A DNA stretch of 64,000 bases from DATELY01 sp035276085 (GCA_035276085.1 DATELY010000126.1:4421-68420); one strand, 5' to 3'; shown: positions 26,728 to 36,554, counted from the stretch's first letter. Made by a program: numbers and translations. The notes: a model not told the origin generated them from the letters alone.

Positions 26728-26753
26728 GTGTGTGCTCGGTACTGTAAGTTGCG

Positions 26754-26915
26754 TCCCTTCCCCTGCGGCAGCGGGGGCCGCTCCTGCGCATCCATGCGCT
26801 CGCGGCATTCGTGCGTCCTGCACATCAGAAGGACAGGATGGGGGCTGCTCATCGAGCGCATCGCTCTCTCAAGCGCCCCCACCCTAACCCTCCCCCGCTG
26901 CGCAAGGGAGGGAAA
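26754..26915. repeat. CCCTCCCC-type repeat pair (long form plus short form)
   Basis: 26754-26846 is nearly the same as the long form at 9565-9655. 26877-26915 is a short form in the opposite direction. The pair fills the gap between the stops of the convergent PilZ and TPR genes, a position fitting a bidirectional terminator. Confidence 0.85.
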
Positions 26916-26927
26916 CGGAAACGTGGT

Positions 26928-28610
26928 TCAGTTGCGCCCCTCGCGGCTCCGACTCACGAAGCGGTTTGCTTCCTGCAACTCGGCCGTGCGCGTGCCATGT
27001 TCGCCAAGCTGCAGTAACGCTGCGTAGAACGATTGGGCTGTTGGCCGGTCGCCCAGTGCAACTGCTGCGCGCGCCGCGCCCAACACACTGTTGAAGCGAT
27101 TGGGATACTGCCTGAGCGCTTCTTTGTACGCCGCAAGCGCGGGCGCCGCCCGACCCATGTCCAGCAGCAGATCGCCCAACAGCTCGTTGGCAGGCAGCGT
27201 CGGTGCCGGCGTAACGGGTGGCTTCGGTGTCGTGGCTTCGAGCTGGGCTGCGGCGTGCATCTGCCTTGCGGCGGCGTCACGGTCGCCGCGCGCGTACGTG
27301 AGCCAGGCGTCCAGTTCCTGATGCAGCACGCGGATGTTGCGCGCGAAGAGGTCTTCGCCGCTGTCGCGCGTGGCCGTTGCGAGCGCATCGAGCCGTGCGC
27401 TGGCCGTGGTGGCGGCTTCGATCTCGCCGAGATGGGCAGCTCCGAATCCGTGAGCAAATTGCGCCACGGCTTCGGGCCACGCAAAGCGATCCCATTCGAG
27501 ATAAGCCGGCTCGCGCGGCCGAATGCGCATCGCCTCCGTCCACGCATGGCGTTCGAGTGCATACCGCGCTTGCGTGGATGCCAGATGAAACGCGGTCTTG
27601 AATGTCGGCTCCAGGTGCGGTGTCGACTGCAGCCTCCGAATCTGTGCCGCGGCTGACGTATCCGCGCCTTGCTGCAGCTGGGCATACACCAGGTATTCGA
27701 TGGCATGGGGAAACTCATCCCACACGAGCTCGCCACGCTCTCCCGCGGGATGAGCAAGGGCTGCATCGGCGGCGCGCAAGTTGCCTCGAATCACGGCATC
27801 CCAGTCGCCGAGACGCGTGTAGATGTGCGTCGGCATGTGCAGCGCATGCGGGTTGTCGGGCGCGATCTGTTCGTACTTGCGCGTGATCTCGAGCAGCTCG
27901 TGCTCACGACCCGGCACATCGTTGGCGTGTACGAGGTAGTGCATTGCTCCGGGATGCTCGGGATTGCGCTGGTACACGCGCAGCAGAATCCCGGCGGCGC
28001 GATCCGCATGCTCGCGACTCGCAGAATTGGCCGGTGTCGTCGCCAAGTGAGCCAGGGCATAGAAGACGGCGGCCTCCGAATCTGCTGGGTATGTGCGATA
28101 GATCTTCTCTTGCGCCGCCTCCCACCGTGCGACGCGACGCCAGTAATCATTGACTTCCGGTTCGAGGAAGAACGCTTCCGCGGCCGCAATGTACAGCCGC
28201 TCCCGCTCGCTGGGCGGCGACAGCGTTTTTGCCTGCTGCACTTCGGCCCAGCCGCGACGCAGTGCAGCGGCAGTCGGACGTGTTGGCCACAGCGGCTGAA
28301 ACAGGGTCATGGCGATGCCCCAATGAGCCATCGCGCAGCGCGGGTCGGTTCGCGCGACCTGCGCAAAGGCGGTGCGCGCCTGCGGATAGGTCATGTGATG
28401 CAAGAGCGCCAGCGCATGATTGAACTGCTGCTGCGCGGCCGTCGAGCAGGAGATGGGGAACTGCACGGCGCCGAGGGAACCGTGCGCATGGGCTGCATGC
28501 GGGTCGAGCTCACCGGCATGCGCAGCCATGGTGCTGAGCACGATCGACAGTGTCGCGGCCGCGAGCCCGACAGGTGCACGAGCCGCTCTGGCGTTGGAGT
28601 GCGTGTCCAT
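26928..28610 (-). CDS. secreted tetratricopeptide-repeat protein
   Basis: The 560-aa product has a signal peptide (hydrophobic stretch ending STMAAHA) and helical repeats typical of TPR proteins, for example FNHALALLHHMTYPQARTAF, PGAMHYLVHA and PHALHMPTHIYTRLG. Conserved His-rich patches (MAHWGIAM, HYLVHA, HMPTH) recur in a family of bacterial TPR proteins of unknown role often annotated only as hypothetical. It should be periplasmic and act in protein binding. The ATG at 28610 is the only start that keeps the signal peptide. It is convergent with PilZ over the repeat pair at 26754. Confidence 0.85.
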   Translation of the reverse strand: MDTHSNARAARAPVGLAAATLSIVLSTMAAHAGELDPHAAHAHGSLGAVQFPISCSTAAQQQFNHALALLHHMTYPQARTAFAQVARTDPRCAMAHWGIAMTLFQPLWPTRPTAAALRRGWAEVQQAKTLSPPSERERLYIAAAEAFFLEPEVNDYWRRVARWEAAQEKIYRTYPADSEAAVFYALAHLATTPANSASREHADRAAGILLRVYQRNPEHPGAMHYLVHANDVPGREHELLEITRKYEQIAPDNPHALHMPTHIYTRLGDWDAVIRGNLRAADAALAHPAGERGELVWDEFPHAIEYLVYAQLQQGADTSAAAQIRRLQSTPHLEPTFKTAFHLASTQARYALERHAWTEAMRIRPREPAYLEWDRFAWPEAVAQFAHGFGAAHLGEIEAATTASARLDALATATRDSGEDLFARNIRVLHQELDAWLTYARGDRDAAARQMHAAAQLEATTPKPPVTPAPTLPANELLGDLLLDMGRAAPALAAYKEALRQYPNRFNSVLGAARAAVALGDRPTAQSFYAALLQLGEHGTRTAELQEANRFVSRSREGRN

Positions 28611-28682
28611 GACGTGATCCTGCCCTCATGACGCGTTCGAGCCAGCGTCCAAAAGGTCAAGCACGATAGCCGCAGGTGCGGG

Positions 28683-30068
28683 CTACAGCCAATAACCGAT
28701 GAGCTTTGTGAAGAACTCTTTCGAGCGCTGCCACAGCGACCGGTGCTGCCAGCGCCTGGCATCGACCGCCCGTGACTCCTTCTCATCGCGGCGGAACATG
28801 GCTTCCATGTCCTGCGCGACGCCGCGGCTGATGATCACGGCATTGGCTTCGTCGTTGTGCACGAAGCTGCGCATGTCCAGGTTGGCGGAGCCGATCATGG
28901 ACAGCGCGCCGTCGATGACGATCGTCTTGGCGTGCAGCAGTGCATCCTTGCGCTCGAAGATGTGCACGCCGCCGTCGAGCAACTGCGTGTACGTTGCGCG
29001 TGAGGCCTGCAGCACGATGTTCGAATCGGAGAAGCCCGGCACGATCAGGCGCACGTCGACACCGCGTTTCGCTGCCTCGATCAGGGCGCTGAGCAGAGCT
29101 TCATTCGGCGCGAAATACGCCTGCGTGATCCACAGGCGCGAGTTGGAGTGCGCGATGGCGGCGAGGACGGTGCCGTACAGCCAGCGATCGTCCGAGTCGC
29201 TCTCGTTGGCGACGATCGTCACGAGATCCGTCCCGCTGCTGGGGATTTTTGGGAAGTACTCAGGGGCAAAGTGGGTTTGCTCGCCCGCCTTGTTCCACAT
29301 TTGCATGAAGAGCTGCTGGAGCTGCGTGACGGCGGGGCCTTCGATACGCACATGCGTGTCACGCCAGCCATCCTCGATGCCGCGCTTCGGCCCCGGCTTG
29401 ATGCTCGAGGAGCTGGAGTAGGTGTCATCGATGTTGATGCCGCCGGTGAAGCCGACTTTGCCATCGACGACGACGATCTTGCGATGATCTCGGTTCTGTA
29501 TGTCCCAGATACGCGGGTTCTCCATCGGGTTCATCGGCCTGAACTCGCGCACGTCGATGCCATTGGCGCGCATCTCATCGAAGAATGCGCGCGGCGTCGT
29601 CATGCTGCCGACGCTGTCGTAGAGCACGCGCACCGCGACGCCTTCGCGATGCTTCTGTACCAATAAGTCGGCGAACTCGCGGCCGAGTTCGTCATCGCCG
29701 TAGATGAAGGTTTCGACGTGAATGTGATGGCGCGCCGCGCGCACCGCGGCGCGAATGGCGCCGAACGTTTCCGGCCCATCCATGAGCGGGGTGACTTTGT
29801 TTCCCGCAGTCAGCGGCGACGGCGAATGTGTGCGCACGGCCTCGATCAAGCCGCTCACCGCAGGATCGGTGGCGTACTCACCCAGTGCGGAGCGCAGCAC
29901 TCGGTCCTCTGCTTCCGGTGGCAGAGGATGTTCCTTGACCACGAGCGGCGGCGCATCCCGCGGCTCGGGAACGGGCAGATTCTGCGTTGCGCAAGATGCC
30001 AGCGCGACGCAAACCAGAATCCAGGGCAATGCCCATCCGCTGCGCCTGCTGAGCGCCACGGGTGTCAT
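28683..30068 (-). CDS. cardiolipin synthase-like phospholipase D lipoprotein
   Basis: The 461-aa protein has two HKD phosphatidyltransferase motifs: DHRKIVVVDG with FTGGIN, and LLHAKTIVIDG with GSANLD. Both catalytic His and Lys residues are present. This pair is typical of bacterial cardiolipin synthases (ClsB/ClsC type), which join two phospholipids to make cardiolipin. Unusually, the N-terminus is a lipoprotein signal (ALPWILVCVALASC), so the enzyme would be tethered outside the cytosol instead of by membrane helices. The ATG at 30068 starts this signal. No neighbour explains its substrate. Confidence 0.9.
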   Translation of the reverse strand: MTPVALSRRSGWALPWILVCVALASCATQNLPVPEPRDAPPLVVKEHPLPPEAEDRVLRSALGEYATDPAVSGLIEAVRTHSPSPLTAGNKVTPLMDGPETFGAIRAAVRAARHHIHVETFIYGDDELGREFADLLVQKHREGVAVRVLYDSVGSMTTPRAFFDEMRANGIDVREFRPMNPMENPRIWDIQNRDHRKIVVVDGKVGFTGGINIDDTYSSSSSIKPGPKRGIEDGWRDTHVRIEGPAVTQLQQLFMQMWNKAGEQTHFAPEYFPKIPSSGTDLVTIVANESDSDDRWLYGTVLAAIAHSNSRLWITQAYFAPNEALLSALIEAAKRGVDVRLIVPGFSDSNIVLQASRATYTQLLDGGVHIFERKDALLHAKTIVIDGALSMIGSANLDMRSFVHNDEANAVIISRGVAQDMEAMFRRDEKESRAVDARRWQHRSLWQRSKEFFTKLIGYWL

Positions 30069-30187
30069 TCGGTACTGTGCGTCATCGTTGCCTGCACAGT
30101 CGCCAGAACGGGATTTCCCTCGGCAAAGTTCCGACTGCGGTTGCGGCTGACCGGCGTGTAACAGGTGATTTGAGAGCGTGGTATTGC

Positions 30188-30272
30188 GCTTGCTGGCTTG
30201 CTGGTCGGCTGGCCAGAAGCCTGACAGAACCTTCTGGCCAGCTAGCCAACAAGCCAGCTAGCCAGCCGGCCG
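30188..30272. repeat. hairpin with quasi-repeat arms, GCTGGYC class
   Basis: The left arm is built of variants of GCTTGCTG / GCTGGTCG ending in GGCTGGCCAGAAG. The right arm has the complementary variants from CTTCTGGCCAGC on to GCCAGCCGG. It lies just after the stop of the lipoprotein gene at 30286 (minus strand). Its architecture equals that of six other elements in the window. Confidence 0.85.
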
Positions 30273-30285
30273 CTCACCCAGTTCA

Positions 30286-31158
30286 CTAGCGCCACGTATT
30301 CCCGCCCTGATCATTGATCTCGGCCGGATCGTTCCGCCGCGCGATGCCACGGAACGTCGAGCTGCGCACGAACAACTTGGCCCTGCCGCTCGCCTCGACT
30401 GAGGCGGCCTGCCCACTGACCTCGCTGTTCGCTATGTGCACGGTGGCATCCATCGCGCTGATCGCAGTGCCGGTGGCGTCGATCGTGCTGTTCGTAATGT
30501 GCAGCTCGCACCCGTTGCGCGCGATCACGGCCGTGCCGTTGACGCGAATGTTGCGTCGATCGAGATGCAGGAAGCGGCCGTCCTCGCACACGATCGGTGA
30601 ATCGGCGGCAGAGTTGTCTGCGGCAGCAGCCGTGCGCGAGCTCGTGGCATTGGCCGATACGATGCTCACGCCCGGACCGCTGACGCGCAGTTGTCCACCT
30701 TCACGCTGGATGGTGTAGCTGCTTTCGCCCGGTGCCGATGGGGATGCATCCGATTCCGCTGGCGGCGCAGATGTGGGCGGAGCCGCCGCTACCGGTTGTG
30801 CCGGCGCCGAGGGCGCCGCTTCGGGAGCCGCAGCCGGTGCCACTGCGGGCGCCGTTGTCGAGCCTCCTGTGAGATCGGTAACCGGAATCGCGGCCAGCTT
30901 GTCCAGGCTCACGACCTGCACTGCGCCGCTGCCGCGGTGCTTCACCGTGAACGTGCGTGCGTCGGTATCAGTTGCAACCACTTCGAGTTGCGGGTTGCGT
31001 TCGAGCGCAGCACGCGCCCAGGCCACGTCCTGGTCGTGCCGCTCGCTTTCTTTCGTCTCATCCTGCTTTGCGCAGCCAGTTGCCAGGACCAGTGCAGCGA
31101 TCACGGTCATTCCGGCAGCGGGTCGAGTTCTGTGGAACACCAACGAGCGGTTGAACAT
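30286..31158 (-). CDS. lipoprotein with Pro/Ala linker and beta-helix-like C-terminal domain
   Basis: The ATG at 31158 follows CAGGAG and opens a 290-aa lipoprotein (lipobox LATGC near residue 28). After a short globular part comes a Pro/Ala/Ser linker of about 50 residues. The C-terminal 110 residues show short repeating beta strands (CELHITNSTIDATGTAIS, VHIANSEVSGQAASVEAS, RAKLFVRSSTF), which look like a right-handed parallel beta helix. It probably spans from a membrane anchor through the linker to a beta-helix head. Function is unknown. The upstream in-frame extension to 31221 was rejected because the ribosome site and lipobox fix the start. Confidence 0.82.
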   Translation of the reverse strand: MFNRSLVFHRTRPAAGMTVIAALVLATGCAKQDETKESERHDQDVAWARAALERNPQLEVVATDTDARTFTVKHRGSGAVQVVSLDKLAAIPVTDLTGGSTTAPAVAPAAAPEAAPSAPAQPVAAAPPTSAPPAESDASPSAPGESSYTIQREGGQLRVSGPGVSIVSANATSSRTAAAADNSAADSPIVCEDGRFLHLDRRNIRVNGTAVIARNGCELHITNSTIDATGTAISAMDATVHIANSEVSGQAASVEASGRAKLFVRSSTFRGIARRNDPAEINDQGGNTWR

Positions 31159-31465
31159 AAAATCTCCTGGGAGCGGAGGCATGCGATGTGCTCGGCTTGG
31201 ACAGCAGCAATGGCTGCTCATTCAACCTGAAACGTGTGGCGGTTGTCGAAGTTCGCCGACCGTTGGCTGTTCAGCGCGGAATTCACAGCGTGCCTGGGTT
31301 GATTACGTAAGCCCGCAGCAGACCTCGGCGCGTCAAAGCAAAGAGCCGATGCAGAAAGCGTGACTGCTCCCGCAGATCCGGGAGAGAGCCTCTGATTGCA
31401 CAGCGGTCTTCAGCACAATGCGCATTCATCTCCCATGCGCGATCCCGCCGGAGCACGAGCTGACG
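31159..31465. promoter_or_regulatory. shared upstream region of divergent genes
   Basis: About 300 bp separate the divergent lipoprotein (minus) and GGDEF-EAL (plus) genes. Both promoters should lie here. The ribosome site CAGGAG of the lipoprotein is visible next to 31158. I could not assign promoter boxes with confidence and see no repeat. Confidence 0.5.
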
Positions 31466-34093
31466 ATGACTAAGCAGGACGGGTGCAGTCAGGAAGACCA
31501 ACCTCGACGCACATTCCGCTTAGGGCTCGCCGAGTGTCTCGGACTCGCGTTCGCGGCCGTGATGATCCTTGCGCTGGCCGCCAATCTCATCACTCAGAAA
31601 AGCGAAGTGCTGCGGACGCAGTTCATTCGCACCTCGCAAGACGTGCAGTCGTTGGTGCAGGACGGTGATGCGTTGCTGGCGGCATTGGCCGACTATCACC
31701 TCACCGTCAATGGTGCGCTGAGCGCGGTGCAGCCGGCGTCTCCTCGATTACTTGCGCACAAAGCCGCCGCGGTTCATGAGCAGGCGCAGCTGCACGTCGA
31801 TGCGCTCTTCGCCGCGAGTCCCGAGCAGGCGCGCGACGTGAAGCGCGCAGTCGCCACCTACGAAACGACGGCACAGGAGTTACTGCGGCGCGACCAACGT
31901 CGCCGCGCTTTACGCGATCAATACGGTGACGGCGCTGCTGCCATGGAGAAACGGGCGCAAGACGCGCTCGATGGCGGATGGAAGATTTTCGGGCGGGTGG
32001 TGGCGCGGCAATCGCTCGTCGCTCTGCTGCAAGCCGCCAGCGAGCTGCACAGCCAGGCCCAGGGCCTGCAAAGTCCCGGCGCCATCGATAACCAAGCGGT
32101 GCGGAACATCGTCGCAAGCGAGCAGAAACTCGAAGCTGCACTGACGCAGTACGAGAAGAGCCTGCGCCGTTCGCAAGGCGAGGCCTGGCTGGCAGAGACA
32201 CGCGCCGCACTCACGCAGCTGATGGAGCTGCGCCAGAGTCTTGCGGACACCAGTCGAGATTGCGTGCGACAGCAACGCGCGCTCGAACAGCAGCATGCGA
32301 CGATCGAATCCGTACTACTGCAGCAGATCGCAAGCATCAGGCAGCGGACGCCTGCGACGACAGTCACCACCGAGACGTCGGTCACGCCGGCCAAGCCGAA
32401 CACCAGCATGCTGTGGCTCAGTGCTGTCGTGCTCGCGCTGGTTCTGTTGATCTCGGCGGCGACGGTGTACAGCGTGGCGCGCCCCGTCAGACGACTCGTC
32501 GCAGCGACTCGACGCGTGGCACAGGGCGAAGTCGATGTCCTCGTTCCGCGCGGTGGGCTGCGTGAGCTCGATGGACTGGCACTCGCGTTCAACAGCATGG
32601 CGGCGCAGCTCGCGCAGGCCCGTGCATCGGTGCAGGCCTATCAGGCGCAGTTGGAAGCGCGCGTCGATGAGCGCACGCGCCAGCTGCAACATCTGGCCGA
32701 GCACGATCCGCTGACCGAGCTGCCCAATCGACGCCAGTTGCTCGCCCATATCGATGGTGCATTACGAGCCGCTCGTGCCGACAGCGGACGCGTGGCGCTG
32801 CTGTTCATCGATCTCGATAATTTCAAAACGTTGAACGACAGCCTGGGTCACGACTTCGGCGACACGTTGCTGCAAGCCGTCAGTCAGCGCCTGAGGCAGG
32901 CGGTGGGCGCAGGATTCTGCGCACGCTGGGGTGGCGATGAATTCACCGTCGTGCTCGATGGCATTGCCAACCCCGATGATGCGCGCCGCCGTGCCTTCGA
33001 CGTGGTGGCTGCGTTCGACCGCCCACTCACCGTCGGGGCGCGAGACGTCGTCATCAGCGTGAGCGTGGGCACGAGTGTCTTTCCGGATCACGCAGGCGAC
33101 GCGGAAGGGCTGTTGCGCTCCGCGGATGCCGCGCTGTTCCGCGCCAAGGAACTGGGGCGTCGCCAGGCGCATCTGTTCGATCCGCAACTGCTGGTGAATG
33201 CCTCATCGCGCTTTGCCTTGGAGCAGGCGTTACGCCGCGCGGTGAAGTTCGGCGAGTTCGAGCTGTTCTATCAGCCGGAAGTGGCGCTCGAGACGTTGCA
33301 CACGACCGTGGTGGAAGCACTGCTTCGCTGGCGCCAGCCGGACGGCACATACATCGCGCCGGGTGAATTTCTCGTCATCGCCGAACAGACGGGTCTGATC
33401 GACGAGCTCAGCGACTGGGTGTTACGCGGCGCGATTCGAGCGGCCGCTCGCTGGCACCGCGGGCCGTGGTCCAAAGCGCGTATCGCGGTGAATCTATCCT
33501 CGCGTCAGTTGCTGGATCAGCAACTGGTGCAGCGGGTCGAGCAGCTACTCCATGAGTACAAGCTGCCGGCCGAGTGTCTGGAGATCGAGCTGACGGAGAA
33601 CGTCATGCAAACGGGCCCGAGCACCATCGCCGCGTTACGCGCGCTGCGCGCTCTCGGCGTTGCCATCGCGCTGGATGACTTCGGCACCGGCTACTCCTCG
33701 TTGACGTCGCTGGAGCAATTGCCGCTCACGCGCGTGAAGATCGATCGCAGCTTGATCGCCAGCATCGATACGAGCTCGCGTTCTGCATCGATCGCACGTT
33801 CGATCATCGGTCTGTGCCACAGCCTGGGCCTGCAAGTGACTGCGGAAGGGATCGAACGGCCCAGCCAGCTGGCCAAGCTGCTGGCCGATCGTGGCTTGCA
33901 CATCCAGGGCTATCTGCTGTCGAAGCCGCTGTCCGGAGACGAGCTGATCGACTTCATCGAATCGGCGCCTGCGCGCTTGCGGGAGCTGGTGCTCACGTTG
34001 CCCGACACACCGTTCGATCCGGACTCGACGGGAGCGTACGCGCTCCGGCGTTATCGGGCTGCAGTGGCGAATCGAGTGGGATCTCCTCCCTAG
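31466..34093 (+). CDS. membrane GGDEF-EAL protein (c-di-GMP turnover)
   Basis: The product is about 875 aa. A membrane segment lies near residues 20-45, followed by a long helical periplasmic domain rich in Ala/Gln, a second segment near 315-335 and a HAMP domain. The GGDEF domain has an intact RWGGDEF active site (near 489) and the EAL domain an intact VEALLRW (near 616) with DDFGTGYSSL. No RxxD inhibitory site precedes GGDEF. Both synthesis and breakdown of c-di-GMP are possible; which dominates cannot be read. The ATG at 31466 is preferred; an in-frame ATG at 31418 would add 16 residues. Confidence 0.92.
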   Translation: MTKQDGCSQEDQPRRTFRLGLAECLGLAFAAVMILALAANLITQKSEVLRTQFIRTSQDVQSLVQDGDALLAALADYHLTVNGALSAVQPASPRLLAHKAAAVHEQAQLHVDALFAASPEQARDVKRAVATYETTAQELLRRDQRRRALRDQYGDGAAAMEKRAQDALDGGWKIFGRVVARQSLVALLQAASELHSQAQGLQSPGAIDNQAVRNIVASEQKLEAALTQYEKSLRRSQGEAWLAETRAALTQLMELRQSLADTSRDCVRQQRALEQQHATIESVLLQQIASIRQRTPATTVTTETSVTPAKPNTSMLWLSAVVLALVLLISAATVYSVARPVRRLVAATRRVAQGEVDVLVPRGGLRELDGLALAFNSMAAQLAQARASVQAYQAQLEARVDERTRQLQHLAEHDPLTELPNRRQLLAHIDGALRAARADSGRVALLFIDLDNFKTLNDSLGHDFGDTLLQAVSQRLRQAVGAGFCARWGGDEFTVVLDGIANPDDARRRAFDVVAAFDRPLTVGARDVVISVSVGTSVFPDHAGDAEGLLRSADAALFRAKELGRRQAHLFDPQLLVNASSRFALEQALRRAVKFGEFELFYQPEVALETLHTTVVEALLRWRQPDGTYIAPGEFLVIAEQTGLIDELSDWVLRGAIRAAARWHRGPWSKARIAVNLSSRQLLDQQLVQRVEQLLHEYKLPAECLEIELTENVMQTGPSTIAALRALRALGVAIALDDFGTGYSSLTSLEQLPLTRVKIDRSLIASIDTSSRSASIARSIIGLCHSLGLQVTAEGIERPSQLAKLLADRGLHIQGYLLSKPLSGDELIDFIESAPARLRELVLTLPDTPFDPDSTGAYALRRYRAAVANRVGSPP

Positions 34094-34200
34094 CCAGCTC
34101 GCAGTCGGTCAGCTAGCTGGTCAGCTGGCCAGAGAGCGGCGATGGATGCGAATACGTGCGCGGCTGCTTCTGGCCAGCAGACCAACCGACCAGCAAGCCG
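34092..34200. repeat. hairpin with quasi-repeat arms, GCTGGYC class
   Basis: The left arm (about 34092-34133) has TAGCCAGCTCGCAGTCGG, then GTCAGCTAGCTGG, then TCAGCTGGCCAGAGAG. The right arm (about 34166-34200) begins CTTCTGGCCAGCAG and goes on with ACCAACCGACCAGC. The loop is longer than in other copies. It begins inside the stop of the GGDEF-EAL gene and lies before the hydrolase start. Confidence 0.75.
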
Positions 34201-34257
34201 CGTGTACGCCCACGCTCAGCTCACGATTGGAAGACGCCTGTGGCAAGCTGCGCCGCC

Positions 34258-35742
34258 ATGTCACGACACTCCCAGCGCGCATACAGGTCACTGCTGACAG
34301 CTCTGCTGACGCTTTTCGCCGCGCACGCCTCGCTGGCCGAAACCACATCCCGCCTCGCGTTGACACCCTGCCGTCTCGAAGCCAGCGTTGGCGCCGGCGC
34401 GACCAGTGCACGCTGCGGCTGGCTCGACGTGCCCGAAGATCGAAGTCGCCCGCAGGGAAGGCACATCCGCTTGCATGTCGCCGTCGTGTCCGCGTTGAGC
34501 TTGAACCCCGCGCCCGATCCGTTCGTGTTCATCACCGGCGGTCCGGGTCAGGCACCCAGCGAGGAATATCCAACCTTCGGTGCCGCCTTCGAGCGCATTC
34601 GGCGTGTGCGCGACATCTTGCTGGTCGATCAGCGCGGCACGGGCCTCTCGCATCGTTTGCATTGTGCGTATTCGGAGGAGACGGAAGTTGCGAGCGCCGA
34701 TCGCGAACGCTGGCGCTCGGAAACACAGCGGTGCTTGCGCGAGCTGCCGGCGGACGTGCGCTTCTATACGACCAGCGCCGCTGTCGCGGATCTGGAAGCC
34801 GTGCGGAGCGCGCTTGGATACGAGCAACTGAATCTGTGGGGCGGCTCGTATGGCACGCGCGTCGCGCAGCACTATGTGCGCCGCTATCCCACGCGCGTGC
34901 GCAGTGTGGTTCTCGATGGTGTCGTGCCACCGGAGTTGATCCTCGGCCCGGGGGTGCCGCTCGACGCGCAACGCGCGCTCGATGCGATCCTCACCCGCTG
35001 TGGAAGCGAGGCGCATTGCGCGCGTTCGTTCCCGCAGGTGAAGCAGGAGCTCAATGGACTGCGCGAGCAGTTGCGCGCGCCGCGCGAGGTCGAGTTTCAA
35101 GATCCCATCACCGGCATGAATCAGAAGATGAGCTTCGGTCTGCCACAGCTCGCCGGCGTGGTGCGGTTGTTGAGTTACAGCGATGAAACGGCAGCGCTGC
35201 TGCCCTATCTCATTCACTACAGCTACGCATCCAGGGATCTGCGGCCGTGGGCGGGGCAGTTCACTTTGTTCGTGAATCCGCTCGCAGAGCGGCTCGCGAA
35301 CGGCATGCAGAATTCGGTCGTGTGCACGGAGGATGTGCCGTTCATGCAGATCGATGCATCGTCCGACCGTGCCATTGCCGAAAGCTACCTCGGCAGCGAG
35401 TTCATCGCATCCATGCGCGACATCTGTGCGATCTGGCCGCGCGGCGTGATGGACTCGGATTTGCACGCACCGCTGCATAGCGAGGTACCCGCGTTACTCG
35501 TGTCCGGCGAGAACGATCCGGTCACACCGCCCAGCTACGGCGAGCGTGCGGCCAAGGCGTTCACTCGCGGTCGCCACGTCATGGTGCGCGGGCAGGGACA
35601 TATCAATTCGGCCACCGGCTGCATGCCCGTACTGCTCGAACACTTCGTGGCGACGACCCATGCAGCAGACCTGGATGTGCGCTGTCTCGAGCAGGTGCAG
35701 GCAGCGCCGTTCCTCTTGAGCCCGACTGCGAGCGCGCCATGA
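34258..35742 (+). CDS. alpha/beta hydrolase, TAP-like peptidase family
   Basis: From the ATG at 34258 the product is 494 aa with a signal peptide (LLTALLTLFAAHASLAE), so it is exported. The nucleophile elbow is GGSYG (Ser near residue 200), followed by the charge-relay Asp in SGENDPVTP and His in GQGHINS near the C-terminus. FITGGPGQAPSEEY forms the oxyanion region. This fits the S33 / TAP family of prolyl or tripeptidyl aminopeptidases. An in-frame start at 34156 lies inside the repeat and was rejected. Its stop overlaps the start of the ABC ATPase gene (ATGA). Confidence 0.9.
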   Translation: MSRHSQRAYRSLLTALLTLFAAHASLAETTSRLALTPCRLEASVGAGATSARCGWLDVPEDRSRPQGRHIRLHVAVVSALSLNPAPDPFVFITGGPGQAPSEEYPTFGAAFERIRRVRDILLVDQRGTGLSHRLHCAYSEETEVASADRERWRSETQRCLRELPADVRFYTTSAAVADLEAVRSALGYEQLNLWGGSYGTRVAQHYVRRYPTRVRSVVLDGVVPPELILGPGVPLDAQRALDAILTRCGSEAHCARSFPQVKQELNGLREQLRAPREVEFQDPITGMNQKMSFGLPQLAGVVRLLSYSDETAALLPYLIHYSYASRDLRPWAGQFTLFVNPLAERLANGMQNSVVCTEDVPFMQIDASSDRAIAESYLGSEFIASMRDICAIWPRGVMDSDLHAPLHSEVPALLVSGENDPVTPPSYGERAAKAFTRGRHVMVRGQGHINSATGCMPVLLEHFVATTHAADLDVRCLEQVQAAPFLLSPTASAP

Positions 35743-36554
35743 TCGACGTGCAGGGCATCAGCAAGCGCTTCGGCAGCGTGCAGGCCGTGGATGCCGTGAG
35801 CTTCCAGGCGCGCGATGGCGAGATCACGGGACTGCTGGGTCACAACGGCGCTGGCAAATCCACGACGCTGCGCATCCTGAGTACCGTGATCGCCGCCGAT
35901 TCGGGTACCGCGACGATCGATGGCCACGATTGCAAACGCGCCGCGCTCGAAGTGCGCCAGCGCCTGGGTGTGTTGCCACACGGCAGCGGTCTGTACCCGA
36001 ACCTCACCGCGCGCGAGAACATTGCCTACTTCGCACGGCTGCGCGGGCTGGCAGACGATGCGATCGAGGACCCGCTGCGCGCGTTGATCGAGCAACTCGA
36101 CATGCGCGATTTCATCGACCGGCGTGCGAAAGGTTTTTCGCAGGGCCAGAAGCTCAAGACGGCACTGGCGCGCGCGCTGATCCATCGCCCGCAGAACATC
36201 CTGCTCGATGAGCCCACGAGCGGCCTCGATGTAACGTCCGTGCGGAGCTTGCGGGAGTTACTGCGCAGGTTGAAGTCCATGGGTTGCTGCGTGCTCTTCT
36301 CCAGTCACGTCATGCAGGAGGTGAGCGCGCTGTGCGATGACATCGTGATCATCGCGCATGGGCGCGTCGTCGCCGATGGCGCGCCGGATGCCATTCGAGA
36401 GGCGATGCAGACCGACGATCTGGAAGAGGCGTTCATGCGTGCGGTGGAGGATGCTCCTGGAGCTGCCCCCACCCCGGCGCTCCCGCGCTCGGCAAGGGAG
36501 GGAGCTGCCCCCACCCCAACCCTCCCCCGCTCCGCAGGGGAGGGAGAGGAATGA
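35739..36554 (+). CDS. ABC-2 exporter ATPase (NatA-like) with a tail coded by repeats
   Basis: The 271-aa protein is an ABC ATPase with Walker A GHNGAGKST, a signature-like FSQGQKLKTALARAL and Walker B NILLDEPTSGLD, resembling NatA of the sodium exporter. The last 30 residues are coded by two tandem 42-bp copies of the CCCTCCCC-type repeat in frame (AAPTPALPRSAREG, then AAPTPTLPRSAGEG). This tail has no place in the family and looks like repeat insertion that moved the stop. The start overlaps the hydrolase stop (ATGA) and the stop overlaps the permease start (ATGA). Confidence 0.9.
   Translation: MIDVQGISKRFGSVQAVDAVSFQARDGEITGLLGHNGAGKSTTLRILSTVIAADSGTATIDGHDCKRAALEVRQRLGVLPHGSGLYPNLTARENIAYFARLRGLADDAIEDPLRALIEQLDMRDFIDRRAKGFSQGQKLKTALARALIHRPQNILLDEPTSGLDVTSVRSLRELLRRLKSMGCCVLFSSHVMQEVSALCDDIVIIAHGRVVADGAPDAIREAMQTDDLEEAFMRAVEDAPGAAPTPALPRSAREGAAPTPTLPRSAGEGEE
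36461..36544. repeat. two tandem 42-bp copies of the CCCTCCCC-type repeat inside a gene
   Basis: Units 36461-36502 and 36503-36544 both open with AGCTGCCCCCACCCC and contain CCCGC and GGGAGGG blocks. The period of 42 bp equals 14 codons, so the reading frame of the ABC ATPase gene stays open through both. Confidence 0.9.
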
